64,000 nt of DNA, taken from the NCBI RefSeq assembly GCF_001279775.1, contig NZ_LGDG01000063.1:1-64000 (forward strand). Reading direction: 5' to 3'. The translations under genes and the position numbers were made by a program. Origin of the DNA: Streptomyces sp. MMG1533 (lineage in GTDB: Bacteria > Actinomycetota > Actinomycetes > Streptomycetales > Streptomycetaceae). The notes below the pieces were generated by a model, which was not told the DNA's origin, did not search any database, and saw only the letters and a program-made list of their open reading frames with translations. The first letter of the stretch is position 1. Every line of letters begins with the position of its first letter. Of the stretch, positions 33,286-42,427 are shown piece after piece.

Positions 33286-34647
33286 TCAGCGACGCAGGTA
33301 GGCGAGTTCGGGGAAGTGGCGCTGGTAGGCGGACAGCAGGCGCTCGGCGACGGCATACGAGTCGATCAGCGGGTGGATGGTCAGCGCCTTGACCGCGCGG
33401 GCGCGGTCGCCGGTGCCGGCGGCTTGGACGACCGAGCGTTCGACCGCCTTCACCGAGCACACCAGGCCCGCGCCATGGTCGGGCAACGAGGCTCCGGCGA
33501 TGGGGCGGGCCCCGTTGGCGTCCACGTGGCAGGGGACCTCGATGACGGCGTCGTCGTCGAGGGCGGGGATCCGGCCGCGGCCCCGGACGTTGAGGATGAG
33601 GGTGGCGCGCTCGTCCAGGGCGATGGCCCGCATGAGGGAGAGGGCCACCTGCTCGTATCCGCCGGATTCCAGGTCGCAGGAGTCCCGTTCGCCCATGCCG
33701 ACGGCGTCGCGGTTCTCGGCCATGTAGGTGGTCTCGCGCTCCAGGCGGGTGGCGTCCCACGCGTTCCAGGCGGAGCGGGGTGCCGACCCGCCGCTGCAGG
33801 CGGTGCCCATGGAGTCGTAGAAGTGCTGTTGCTGGAACTCGAGGAAGGCACCCCGGGTTTGTTCGGCGGCCCGGGCGGAGTCGACCGACTCGCGGTTGAA
33901 GTAGTAGTAGTGCAGGTATTCGTTGGGCAGCGCCCCGAGCGTGCGCAGCAGGTCGGCGCCGAAGAGCTTGCCCTCCTCGAAGGAGGTCAGTGCCGCCTCG
34001 TTCTCGAACAGCGACGGCAGCAGGTCCCGGCCGTCGGCGTACAGGCCGCACAGCCAGCCCAGGTGGTTCAGGCCCACGTAGTCCAGGCGGATGCGGGCCG
34101 GATCGGCGCCGAGCGCACCTGCCGCGCGGCGGCCCAGACCCACCGGGGAGTCGCAGATCCCGATCACGCGGTCGCCGAGGTGGGCGGTCATGGCCTCGGT
34201 GACCATGCCGACCGGATTGGTGAAGTTGATGACCCATGCGTCGGGCGCCAGGACGGCGATGCGGCGGGCGATCTCGAGCGCCACCGGGATGGTGCGCAGC
34301 CCGTAGGAGATGCCGCCCGCGCCGACGGTCTCCTGGCCCAGTACGCCTTCCTCCAGGGCGATCCGCTCGTCCGCCGCGCGGCCGGCGAGCCCGCCGACGC
34401 GGATGGCCGAGAACACGAAGTCGGCTCCGGTGACCGCCTCGTCCAGGTCGGTGGTGACGGTGACGAGGGGTGGGTCGCGGTGCCCGGCGGACTGGTCGGC
34501 AAGAACCCTGCGGATGGTCGCCAGCCGGGAGGCGTCCACGTCGTGCAGGGTCACCTCGGTGACCCGTCCTTCGCCGTGGTCGCCCAGCAGCGCCCGGTAG
34601 ACCAGCGGGACACGGAAGCCGCCGCCGCCCAGGATCGTGAGTCTCAT
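33286..34647 (-). CDS. Glycoside hydrolase family 4 (6-phospho-beta-glucosidase-like)
   Basis: 453 aa. GH4 hallmarks: NAD site ILGGGGFRVPLVYRALL (5-21), VNFTNPVG-type VINFTNPVGMVTEA, metal-binding Cys in ICDSPVG and metal His in LNHLGW, then the late CHVDANGARP. GH4 enzymes use NAD+ and Mn2+ for an oxidation-elimination mechanism and act on 6-phosphoglycosides or, in some branches, on non-phosphorylated alpha-galactosides/glucuronides. The CDSPVG/NHLGW form matches the LicH/CelF/BglT type. It is coupled (ATGA) behind the DeoR gene and divergent from an ABC importer, not a PTS, so the true substrate is uncertain. Confidence 0.85.
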   Translation of the reverse strand: MRLTILGGGGFRVPLVYRALLGDHGEGRVTEVTLHDVDASRLATIRRVLADQSAGHRDPPLVTVTTDLDEAVTGADFVFSAIRVGGLAGRAADERIALEEGVLGQETVGAGGISYGLRTIPVALEIARRIAVLAPDAWVINFTNPVGMVTEAMTAHLGDRVIGICDSPVGLGRRAAGALGADPARIRLDYVGLNHLGWLCGLYADGRDLLPSLFENEAALTSFEEGKLFGADLLRTLGALPNEYLHYYYFNRESVDSARAAEQTRGAFLEFQQQHFYDSMGTACSGGSAPRSAWNAWDATRLERETTYMAENRDAVGMGERDSCDLESGGYEQVALSLMRAIALDERATLILNVRGRGRIPALDDDAVIEVPCHVDANGARPIAGASLPDHGAGLVCSVKAVERSVVQAAGTGDRARAVKALTIHPLIDSYAVAERLLSAYQRHFPELAYLRR

Positions 34648-35396
34648 ACCTCGACCACCTCGACTCCCGCCTCGCGCAGCCGGCTGCAGGTCTTCTCGTC
34701 CGCGGCGGCATTGGTCACCACGATGTCGAGCTCCTCCGGACCGCACACCCGGGCCATCCCGGTGCCGGGGAACTTGCCCGCGTCCGCCAGCAGGACCACC
34801 TGGGCACTGGCGGCGATCATCGCCCGCTTGACGGGGACCTCGACGGCGGTGGTGTCCAGCACCTGGCCGTCGGGGCGTACCCCGCTGGTGCCGAGGAACA
34901 GCCGGTCGGCGTGGATCTGCCGCAGGTTGTCCTCGGTGAGGAAGCCCACCAGCGAGCGGTAGTCGCGCCGGACCACGCCGCCCAGCAGGATCAGCTGGAC
35001 GGCCTTGTCGTCCTGGAGCTCCTCGTAGACGGCCAGGTTGCTGGTGATCACGGTCAGGGAGCGGCCGTGCAGATGGCGGGCCACCCGGTGTGCCGTGGTG
35101 CCAATGTCGAGCAGGACCGTCTCGCCGTCCTTGACGAGATCTGCGCACCAGGCGCCCAGGGCGTCCTTGGCCTCGACCCGGACCGCGGCCACGTCGGCGA
35201 ACGGGTCGTCCTCACCGACGACCGGGGCGGCACCGCCGTATACGCGTTTGAGCAGCCCCTCGTCCTCCAGTTGCACCAGGTCACGCCGGATCGTGGCCTG
35301 GCTCGCCCCGACCTTCTCGGCCAGGGAGGTCACGCTGGTGGGACCGTCCGCGCGCAGGACACGCAGGATCAGCTCATGTCTTCGGTCAGGGAGCAT
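34644..35396 (-). CDS. DeoR-family transcriptional regulator
   Basis: 250 aa from ATG 35396 (an ATG at 35408 is also possible). HTH: RRHELILRVLRADGPTSVTS then LAEKVGASQATIRRDLVQLEDEGLLKRVYGGA, the textbook DeoR signature. The sensor domain has DIGTTAHRVARHL and TSNLAVYEEL, which bind a phosphorylated sugar in this family. Its stop overlaps the GH4 start (ATGA), so both are made together; the divergent importer operon is the natural second target. Confidence 0.92.
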   Translation of the reverse strand: MLPDRRHELILRVLRADGPTSVTSLAEKVGASQATIRRDLVQLEDEGLLKRVYGGAAPVVGEDDPFADVAAVRVEAKDALGAWCADLVKDGETVLLDIGTTAHRVARHLHGRSLTVITSNLAVYEELQDDKAVQLILLGGVVRRDYRSLVGFLTEDNLRQIHADRLFLGTSGVRPDGQVLDTTAVEVPVKRAMIAASAQVVLLADAGKFPGTGMARVCGPEELDIVVTNAAADEKTCSRLREAGVEVVEV

Positions 35397-35427
35397 GGCG
35401 CCGACCATACTCGCGAACTCGCCAAAC

Positions 35428-35477
35428 TCAAGCAAAGTCACGCATGAATGTCTCGATCACTGCTTGACTCTTGTCAA
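35428..35477. promoter_or_regulatory. Candidate DeoR operators in the divergent GH4/importer region
   Basis: ttgac-N4-gtcaa (35464-35477) is an inverted repeat. tcaagca (35428-35434) and tgcttga (35461-35467) form a second, widely spaced pair. The rest of the 338-nt gap (35397-35734) shows no gene. Confidence 0.4.
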
Positions 35478-35734
35478 AACCGCTCACCGGGTGCACTCTC
35501 TTGCGTAATTCGAGCCGGGTTCGGGCCCCACTCCGGTCGGTCGAAGCGGATCAACGGCGCTTTTCGCCGCCATTGGCGCGTCGGCACCGTCTGAGAAGAC
35601 CGCGTCACACGTCCCGGGCAGCGAGGTGCGTTCGTCGGCCACCGTCGCCCTCAAGTCACCGGACCCACGCCGGCCCCTCCCTCGCCCATGACTCCCAGGT
35701 CCTAGCCGGACACGCCCAACACCAGGAGAAGACC

Positions 35735-37012
35735 GTGGACCTTTCCCGCAGACGATTCCTTCAGGCCGCCGCACTCACGGCCGCTACGGCAGGTGCCACC
35801 GCAGCGTGCGGCGGCGGCACCGGGGCGAGCGGCAGCAAGGACGACAAGAACCTGACCCTCTGGTACTGGTCCGGCGGCCTGAGCGACAAGGTCGTCGCGG
35901 ACGCCAAGAAGCACTTCTCCGGCATCAGCCTCAAGACCTCCGTGGTCGGCGGCGACTTCAAGACCAAGCTGCTCACCGGCCTGAGAGCCGCGCAGTCCGC
36001 CCCGGACATCACCGGCATCAAGGGCGAGGACATCGCCTCGTTCCTGCCCAACGCCAACCGCTTCATCGACCTGAACACCCTCGGCGCGGACAAGGAGATC
36101 GCGCAGTACCTGTCGTGGAAGGTGAAGCAGGCCACCACTCAGGACGGCAAGCTCATCGGACTCCCGATCGACGTCGGCCCCTGCGCCATGTTCTACCGCG
36201 AGGACCTCTTCGCGAAGGCGGGACTGCCCACCGACCCCGCCAAGGTCTCCTCCGAACTGTCCACCTGGGACGACTACTTCCAGGCCGGCGTCGAGTTGCA
36301 CAAGGCCACACCGAAGACCTTCCTGATCAACAACATCAGCTCGGTGTTCACGATGATCGTCGGCCAGAACGTCCACCGGTTCATCGACGAGAGCAACAAG
36401 TTCATCGGCGACCAGGACCACATCCGCACCGCCTGGACCACCGCCGTGAAGCCCTACACCCTCGGCATCGACGCCAAGATCAACGACAACACGTGGAACG
36501 CCGCCGTCAGCGGCGGTGCCCTGGGGACCGAGATCGGCGCCGCCTGGCACGCGCTGGACATCACGAGCGCCGCCCCGGACACCAAGGGCAAGTGGCGGGT
36601 GGCGAGCCTGCCGGGCGGGCCGTCCAACCTCGGTGGGTCCTTCCTGGCCATCCCCGCCACCAGCGGCAACCCCGAAGAGGCCTTCAAGATCATCAGCTGG
36701 ATACTCAGCCCGGAGAACCAGGCGCGCGGCTTCACCGACGCCGCGCTGTTCCCGACCGCCCCGGCCGCGTACCTGCTGCCCGCGCTGACCGGAGGCGACG
36801 CCTTCTTCGGCGGCCAGAAGACCATCGAGATCTTCGCTCCGGCGGCCGAGGACATCCCCGCCGCCTACGAGGCCCCGGCCGACGCGGCGGTGTCGGCGCC
36901 CTTCTACAGCGAGCTGACCAGCATCGAGGCCAAGGGCAAGGACCCGGACACCGCCTGGAAGGACGCGGTCAGCCAGGCCAAGCAGATCGCCCAGCGGCAG
37001 GGAGTGAAGTGA
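35735..37012 (+). CDS. Sugar ABC importer substrate-binding protein (CUT1 type, Tat lipoprotein)
   Basis: 425 aa from GTG 35735, with aggagaa upstream. The signal DLSRRRFLQAAALTAATAG combines a twin-arginine motif (SRRRFLQ) with a lipobox ATAAC, so a Tat-exported lipoprotein. The body is SBP_bac_1-like: LTLWYWSGGLSDK, GLPIDVGPCAMFYREDLFAK (sugar-binding hallmark) and EEAFKIISWILSPENQ. It delivers a mono- or oligosaccharide to the two permeases downstream. No ATPase gene is present, as usual in Streptomyces where MsiK-type ATPases are shared. Confidence 0.9.
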   Translation: MDLSRRRFLQAAALTAATAGATAACGGGTGASGSKDDKNLTLWYWSGGLSDKVVADAKKHFSGISLKTSVVGGDFKTKLLTGLRAAQSAPDITGIKGEDIASFLPNANRFIDLNTLGADKEIAQYLSWKVKQATTQDGKLIGLPIDVGPCAMFYREDLFAKAGLPTDPAKVSSELSTWDDYFQAGVELHKATPKTFLINNISSVFTMIVGQNVHRFIDESNKFIGDQDHIRTAWTTAVKPYTLGIDAKINDNTWNAAVSGGALGTEIGAAWHALDITSAAPDTKGKWRVASLPGGPSNLGGSFLAIPATSGNPEEAFKIISWILSPENQARGFTDAALFPTAPAAYLLPALTGGDAFFGGQKTIEIFAPAAEDIPAAYEAPADAAVSAPFYSELTSIEAKGKDPDTAWKDAVSQAKQIAQRQGVK

Positions 37013-37013
37013 C

Positions 37014-38087
37014 ATGTCGTCAACCCCGGTAGCCGGTCCGGCAGCCACCGGACCGTCCTCCGGATCGGACACCGGGCCCGCCGGCCGGCCCGGCCCGGAC
37101 CGCCCGCGCGGTCCGGGCCGGCCGCGCGGTCCGGGCCGGCCCGGCCGCCGGGTCCGGCCGGTGTCGGCCGGGGCCCGGCGCGGGCCGCGGCGGCGGGTCG
37201 CCAGGCACTGGCCGCAGTACCTGGCCATCTCGCCGTACTACCTGCTCTTCTCGGTCTTCATGCTCTTCCCGGTGCTCTACACCGTGTATCTCGCGTTCCA
37301 GAAGTGGGACGGCATCGGGGAGATGCAGTTCGTCGGGTTCCAGCAGTTCCGCTTCCTGTGGGACGACCCGGTGTTCTGGCTGTCCGTCCGCAACACCCTC
37401 GTCATCTGGGTGCTGTCCACCGTGCCGATGCTCTTCCTGGCGCTGGTGCTCGCGGTGCTGGTGAACTCCACCAAGCGCTTCACGGCGTTCTACCGGGTCG
37501 CCCTGTTCATCCCCAGCATCACCTCGCTGGTGGCCATCGCGATCTTCTTCGGCGCGGTCTTCAGCAACAACTTCGGCCTGATCAACGCCATCCTCAGATC
37601 GCTGCACCTGTCGGCCGTGCCGTGGATGAGCAACGAGTGGACGATCAAGCTCGTGATCGCGGCGCTGATGACGTGGCAGTGGACCGGTTACAACGCCATC
37701 ATCTATCTGGCCGGTCTTCAGGCGATCCCCTCGGAGCTCTACGAGGCCGCCAGGATGGACGGGGCCGGCCCGGCGCGGATCTTCTTCTCCATCACGATCC
37801 CGCTGCTGCGGCCCATCATCCTGTTCACCGTGGTGATCTCCACCGTCACCGGCCTGCAGAGCTTCACCGAACCACAGGTGCTGTTCGGGAGCGAGGCGGC
37901 CACCAACCCCAACTCCGGCGGGCCGGGCCAGGCGGGTCTGACCACGTTGCTGTACTTCTACCACCAGGCCTTCGACAACAACGACTTCGGCTACGGGGCC
38001 GCCATCGTCTGGGCCTTCTTCCTGCTGATCCTGCTCATCGTCACCGTCAACTGGCGCCTGGTGCAGCGTAAGGAGCGACGGCCGTGA
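37014..38087 (+). CDS. Sugar ABC importer permease, MalF/UgpA type, with a Pro/Gly/Arg-rich N-terminus
   Basis: 357 aa, one nt after the binding-protein stop. Residues 1-65 are a low-complexity Pro/Gly/Arg extension partly built from two exact 18-bp repeats; six helices follow from about residue 70 (ISPYYLLFSVFMLFPVLYTV). EAA loop: LYEAARMDGAGPARIFFSIT then IPLLRP. The C-terminal partner MalG-type gene overlaps by 4 nt. The long extension could be a spurious start, but no better ATG/GTG with a ribosome site is seen before TM1. Confidence 0.88.
   Translation: MSSTPVAGPAATGPSSGSDTGPAGRPGPDRPRGPGRPRGPGRPGRRVRPVSAGARRGPRRRVARHWPQYLAISPYYLLFSVFMLFPVLYTVYLAFQKWDGIGEMQFVGFQQFRFLWDDPVFWLSVRNTLVIWVLSTVPMLFLALVLAVLVNSTKRFTAFYRVALFIPSITSLVAIAIFFGAVFSNNFGLINAILRSLHLSAVPWMSNEWTIKLVIAALMTWQWTGYNAIIYLAGLQAIPSELYEAARMDGAGPARIFFSITIPLLRPIILFTVVISTVTGLQSFTEPQVLFGSEAATNPNSGGPGQAGLTTLLYFYHQAFDNNDFGYGAAIVWAFFLLILLIVTVNWRLVQRKERRP
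37105..37140. repeat. Two exact 18-bp tandem copies in the permease N-terminal coding region
   Basis: cgcgcggtccgggccggc occurs at 37105-37122 and again at 37123-37140 without a mismatch, encoding PRGPGR units. Confidence 0.9.
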
Positions 38088-38917
38088 ACAGCCAGAACCG
38101 CAACCGCGTCCGTGGGCTGAGCGTCCATCTCATCCTGATGACCGGTGTCGTCATCTCGGTGTTCCCGTTCTACTGGATCGTCGTCATGGCGACGAACACC
38201 TCGCAGGACATCTACCGTTACCCGCCGAAGCTGTGGTTCGGCGACAACCTGATGACCAACGTCCAGCACCTGTTCGACAAGATGGACTTCTTCGGGTCCC
38301 TGTTCAACACGGTGATCGTCGCGGTCTGTACGACCGTGCTGGTGCTGTTCTTCGACTCGCTGGCCGCCTTCGCCTTCGCCAAGTACGACTTCCCCGCCAA
38401 GAAGTTCCTCTTCGGCGTGCTGCTGTCGATGTACATCCTGCCGACCCAGCTGGCGATCATCCCGCAGTACGAGATCATGGTGCAGCTGGGCTGGCTGGGC
38501 ACGCTCAAGGCGCTCATCGTGCCCGCCGCCGCCAACGCCTTCGGCATCTTCTGGATGCGGCAGTACACCACCAGCAGCGTCCCCGACGAACTGCTGGACG
38601 CCGCCCGCATCGAGGGCGCGGGGTTCTTCCGTCTGTACTGGCACGTGGTGCTGCCGTGCGTCCGCCCGGCCCTGGCGTTCCTCGGCATCTACACCTTCAT
38701 CGCCGCCTGGAACGACTACATCCTGCCGTTGGTGATGCTGGTCAACCCGGACCGCCTCACCCTCCAGGTGGCGCTGGCACAGCTGTACGCGGGCCACTCC
38801 ACCGACTACAGCATGGTGATGTCCGGGGTACTGCTGTCGGTCATTCCGCTGGTGCTGGTGTTCACCTTCTTCGCCCGCGGTTTCATCGCCGACGCCACCA
38901 AGGGCGCCCTGCGCTGA
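38084..38917 (+). CDS. Sugar ABC importer permease, MalG/UgpE type
   Basis: 277 aa from GTG 38084, overlapping the MalF-type stop. Six helices with VISVFPFYWIVVMATNTSQD at TM1 and EAA loop ELLDAARIEGAGFFRLYWHV then VLPCVRPALA. Its short C-terminus FIADATKGALR is normal for this subunit. It is the last gene of the importer; a small hairpin (cgccct-N6-agggcg, 38905-38922) spans its stop codon. Function: pore subunit with the MalF-type protein. Confidence 0.9.
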   Translation: MNSQNRNRVRGLSVHLILMTGVVISVFPFYWIVVMATNTSQDIYRYPPKLWFGDNLMTNVQHLFDKMDFFGSLFNTVIVAVCTTVLVLFFDSLAAFAFAKYDFPAKKFLFGVLLSMYILPTQLAIIPQYEIMVQLGWLGTLKALIVPAAANAFGIFWMRQYTTSSVPDELLDAARIEGAGFFRLYWHVVLPCVRPALAFLGIYTFIAAWNDYILPLVMLVNPDRLTLQVALAQLYAGHSTDYSMVMSGVLLSVIPLVLVFTFFARGFIADATKGALR

Positions 38918-38978
38918 GGGCGGCGAGTGATGAGGCCTTCGGACTCCGCGAGCGCTGCGGGTGCGGCGGCTGCCTCGG

Positions 38979-40334
38979 TCATCCGGCGTCGGCGGGCACC
39001 CGCTGCTCCCCGTCGGGCACGGCGGCCGGGCGGTCGTCGACGCCGTCGGTGGGTGCCGGTGCCCGTGGGGCCAGACCTCGGGCGAGGGCGGCGAGGGCCG
39101 CGACGGACCCGGCGACGAGCAGTGGGTGCCCTACCAGCGACATCTGGACGCCTTCGAACGGGTCAAAGGACGTCAGGCCCGCGCGTTCGAGCATCCAGGA
39201 CACCGAGAACAGCAGGCCGAGGAGGGCCACCCCGATACGGAACGCGGGATACACGGCTGTACGGGCAAGGACGAGCAGCGACGGCATCATCAGCGCGACG
39301 ACCAGCAACTGCGTCAGCTCGATGCCCAGGTTGAAGCCCAGCAACGTGGTCACGAGGGATCCTCGGTCCAGCCCCAGCTCGCCGATGAGCGACGCGAACG
39401 CCAGCCCGTGGACGAGCCCGAAGCCACTGGCGATGAGGACCTCACCGCGGGCCACCAGGGGGCGTATCGCATGGAGCGCGGACACCGCGATCGAGAAGGC
39501 GATCAGCGTCTCGACCGGCCGTGACGGTACGTGAATCACGCCGGCCGCCGCCAGCGCCAGAGTGAGCGAGTGGCCCACCGCGAACGCGGAGACGACGTGC
39601 ACGACACGGACGACGCTGCGCCGCGCCGGTGCACCGGCTGCCCGCCATCTGCCGCCCGCCGCCGCCAGCGGGGCCGGTATGAGCAGCATCAGGAGGAACA
39701 GCAGGTGGTCGGCGCCCTCCCCGACGTGCTCGATGCCCAGGCCCGCGGTGGCGGCGAAGCCCTTCAGCCACGAGCCCTCGCCGGCGGGCACCTTCAGGCT
39801 CTTGTTGTTCCAGTCGACGACCCCGAGGGTCTCGGCGTCGTCCGTCTTGAGGATGCCGCGGTCGAAGTCGTACCGGACGGTGACGATGACCCGGTGGGTG
39901 AGCAGTTCCTCGACGATGACGTCGTAGCGGAGGTCGAAGTCGGTGACATGTCCGTCGGGCGGGCGGATCTCGAGCGGGTAGACGAGGTGCGCCACCGCGT
40001 CGATCGTACGGACCGACGGCGTGCCGAGCGTGACCGTCCAGGACGTGCCGTGGGCGGCGGCGGAGATGTGCTCGGCGGTGTAGCGCTTCAGGAACGCCCG
40101 GTCGGCGCCGAGGACGCCGGCCGGGGTGAGGTCCCGGTGGACGGCGACGGCCAGGCGGTCGATGGGCAGTTGCACCTCCCCCTCGACCCGGTCTTCCTGG
40201 ACGTCGAGGAGGACGGCGGAGGTGCTCATGGGGTGGGCGCCGGCCGGCGACGCGAGGCCGCCGACCAGCAGGAACACCGCGATGAGGAGTGCGGGAAACA
40301 GATGGCGCACGGCGATGGTCCCTGGCTCCGTCAT
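38979..40334 (-). CDS. HupE/UreJ-family (type 2) membrane protein with extracytoplasmic N-domain
   Basis: 451 aa from ATG 40334, coupled by ATGA to the DUF3500 gene. Signal or first helix to about residue 33 (SPAGAHPMS), then an extracytoplasmic domain of ~180 residues, then 6-7 helices with the HupE_UreJ_2 signature GIEHVGEGADHLLFLLMLLI and conserved histidines in AFAVGHSLTLALAA, AVSALHAIRP and GFGLVHGLAF. Relatives are nickel/cobalt permeases of hydrogenase or urease loci, but no such enzyme is nearby. Together with the DUF3500 lipoprotein it looks like a metal or peroxide-related envelope unit; this is inference. Confidence 0.8.
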   Translation of the reverse strand: MTEPGTIAVRHLFPALLIAVFLLVGGLASPAGAHPMSTSAVLLDVQEDRVEGEVQLPIDRLAVAVHRDLTPAGVLGADRAFLKRYTAEHISAAAHGTSWTVTLGTPSVRTIDAVAHLVYPLEIRPPDGHVTDFDLRYDVIVEELLTHRVIVTVRYDFDRGILKTDDAETLGVVDWNNKSLKVPAGEGSWLKGFAATAGLGIEHVGEGADHLLFLLMLLIPAPLAAAGGRWRAAGAPARRSVVRVVHVVSAFAVGHSLTLALAAAGVIHVPSRPVETLIAFSIAVSALHAIRPLVARGEVLIASGFGLVHGLAFASLIGELGLDRGSLVTTLLGFNLGIELTQLLVVALMMPSLLVLARTAVYPAFRIGVALLGLLFSVSWMLERAGLTSFDPFEGVQMSLVGHPLLVAGSVAALAALARGLAPRAPAPTDGVDDRPAAVPDGEQRVPADAG

Positions 40335-41584
40335 TCCCAGCCGTAGTCGGCGGTCTCGTCCCGGAAGATCGTGTGCTGATGGATCTCGTCGGTGGAGGCA
40401 CCGGGCTGGTTGGAGAACTCGATCCAGGCGGACGGCCCGTCGAGGCGGACGTACGTCTGGTCGTTGTCGAGGGTCGTCCCGCCGCTCCAGCCGATGTACG
40501 TCTCGTCGTACTCGGAGACGTACTTGGCCAGCATCCGCGCCGCGGCCTTCTCGTCCAGGTCGTCGACCCAGGCCTTCAGCATGGCGGTCACCTTGGCCTG
40601 CTGCTTCTTGGTGAGGCTGCTGACCAGGACGCCCTCCGGCTGCTCCGGGAAGGGACCGTCGTTGCCCGGACCCAGGTACAGGTCGTCGAAGCTTCCGTCG
40701 ATCTCGGCCGCCGTCAGCTCGTCGGCGGTGAGGGACTGGATTGCGCCGATGGTGGAGGTCCGCTTGTCCTCCAGCGGGGCGTAGTACAGGTCCTCCCAGT
40801 TGAACTCCATCGGCTCGACCGCGGTCAGCGTCGGCGACATGGTCACGCTGCTTCCGGCGTAGGTGATGTTGTACGCCGCGTGGTGGCCGCCGTACTGGAC
40901 CGTGAACTCGCCGGTCTTGCTGGGCGTTCCGAAGAAGGAGATGTAGTACCACTCCGAGCCGAAGTTGGCGCCACCACCGCCGCCACCACCGCCGGGCCCA
41001 CCGGGCCCGCCGGTGGGCGTGCCGGTCGGCGTCCCGGTGGGTGTGTTGCTCGGGGCGGCGGTGGGCGTGGCACCGGTATCGCCGGTGTCCGACAGCGAGG
41101 CGAGGTAGTCGTCGGCCTTGCGGATCTCGACGAGTTCCTCGTAACCCTTCTTGCTGAGCGCGGCCTCCATCACCTTCAGGGCCGCGGCCTCCTGCTCGTC
41201 GGTGAGGTCACCGAGCTTGAGGCCGTTGCGTTCCACGACCGGCGTCGGGAAGTTCGACCAGCCGGTCTTCTTGGTGGCGTCGTCGAAGTCGTAGAGGACG
41301 GTGTCCTTCTGCTCGTCGGACAGGGTCGCGAGGAAGGCGTTGGCGGCGGCCACCACCTGGGCAGTGTTCGCCCCGCCCGCACCGGTGCGGGTCGCGGAGG
41401 CCGGAATCGCCTTCTGGGTCGTCAGCTTCGCCGACGAGGACGCCGAGCCGGTGGTGGCACAGCCGGCGACGCCGAGACCGACGCACGTGGCGAGGGCCAC
41501 GGCGCGGCGGACGAGCGCCTGCCTGGGCCCTCGGGTGCGCGACGGCGATCCGGGCCCGGCGGTGGGGGTGACGAGGGCAGACAT
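40331..41584 (-). CDS. DUF3500-domain lipoprotein
   Basis: 417 aa from ATG 41584 with aggag at the right distance; a longer reading from 41623 lacks one. Signal sequence with lipobox VAGC, so an exported lipoprotein. A Pro/Thr/Gly low-complexity linker (TPTGTPTG.., poly-Gly) separates an N-terminal helical part from the DUF3500 core: GSEWYYISFFGTPSK, QYGGHHAAYNITYAG, and the ending EIHQHTIFRDETADYGWE. Histidine-rich motifs at the ends suggest metal binding. No function has been assigned to DUF3500 that I know. It is transcribed with the HupE-like gene and lies next to a divergent two-component system. Confidence 0.78.
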   Translation of the reverse strand: MSALVTPTAGPGSPSRTRGPRQALVRRAVALATCVGLGVAGCATTGSASSSAKLTTQKAIPASATRTGAGGANTAQVVAAANAFLATLSDEQKDTVLYDFDDATKKTGWSNFPTPVVERNGLKLGDLTDEQEAAALKVMEAALSKKGYEELVEIRKADDYLASLSDTGDTGATPTAAPSNTPTGTPTGTPTGGPGGPGGGGGGGGANFGSEWYYISFFGTPSKTGEFTVQYGGHHAAYNITYAGSSVTMSPTLTAVEPMEFNWEDLYYAPLEDKRTSTIGAIQSLTADELTAAEIDGSFDDLYLGPGNDGPFPEQPEGVLVSSLTKKQQAKVTAMLKAWVDDLDEKAAARMLAKYVSEYDETYIGWSGGTTLDNDQTYVRLDGPSAWIEFSNQPGASTDEIHQHTIFRDETADYGWE

Positions 41585-41710
41585 GGGACTCCTGTGGGGG
41601 TGATCGATGGGTGCGGCCCTCATGCTGGGCGAGGGATCTCAAAGCTCGGCGGGAGTCCGTCCGGAATTCGATGAGAACAGGCGTTCAGGATGGTGTGCCA
41701 TCATGCCGGG

Positions 41711-42427
41711 ATGCCGGATCGTGTCCTCATCGCCGACGACGATCGTGCGGTCCGCGAATCCCTCGCGCGGGCACTGGAGTTGGAGGGGTACGAGGTCGTC
41801 ACCGCCGTTGACGGAGTCGACACGCTGACCCGGGCCCGCCGGGAGTCCTTCAGCGCGCTGGTCGTCGACGTGATGATGCCCCACGTCGACGGAGTGGCCG
41901 TGTGCCGTGTGCTGCGGGCCGACGGCGACCGCACACCGATCCTGATGCTCACCGCGCGAGCCGGGGTCCCCGACCGGACCGCCGGCCTGGACGCCGGAGC
42001 CGACGACTATCTCCCCAAGCCTTTCGAGGTGCCCGAACTGCTCGCACGCCTGCGGGCGCTGCTGCGCCGGGCCGCGCTGGTGCCGGGGCCCGCCCCCCAA
42101 GCCGAGGCACCGGACGGAGCGGGTGCCGTGCTGCGGATGGGAGCACTGCGAGTCGCCCCGGGCGCCCGGCGGGCATGGTGGGGCGAGAGCGAACTGCAGC
42201 TCACCAAAACGGAGTTCGAGCTGCTCGAGCTCCTGGTGCGCAACGAAGGACTCGTGCTGGACCACGCCACGGTCTACCGACAGGTCTGGGGCCCTCACGT
42301 CGGCGTGGACGCCAAGAACCTCGCGGGCTACATCGGCTACGTGCGGCGCAAGCTCGCCGAGGCCGGTGCACCGCCCGACCTGATCCACACGGTACGGGGC
42401 GTGGGCTACGCGGTACGCCGATCATGA
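41711..42427 (+). CDS. OmpR-type response regulator
   Basis: 238 aa from ATG 41711 (ATG 41690 is an alternative). Receiver with ADDD, D53 in VVDVMMP, MLTAR and K in YLPKPF; winged-helix DNA-binding half with ELQLTKTEFELLELLVRNE and DAKNLAGYIGYVRRKL. Coupled to the sensor kinase by an ATGA overlap and divergent from the DUF3500/HupE-like pair, which is its most likely target by position. Confidence 0.93.
   Translation: MPDRVLIADDDRAVRESLARALELEGYEVVTAVDGVDTLTRARRESFSALVVDVMMPHVDGVAVCRVLRADGDRTPILMLTARAGVPDRTAGLDAGADDYLPKPFEVPELLARLRALLRRAALVPGPAPQAEAPDGAGAVLRMGALRVAPGARRAWWGESELQLTKTEFELLELLVRNEGLVLDHATVYRQVWGPHVGVDAKNLAGYIGYVRRKLAEAGAPPDLIHTVRGVGYAVRRS

Noticed and set aside
31410..33356. 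Long antisense-type frame on minus covering the amino-acid permease
   Set aside because: Only its last part (SDR relic) is meaningful; the rest is a frame-shifted reading of the permease gene.
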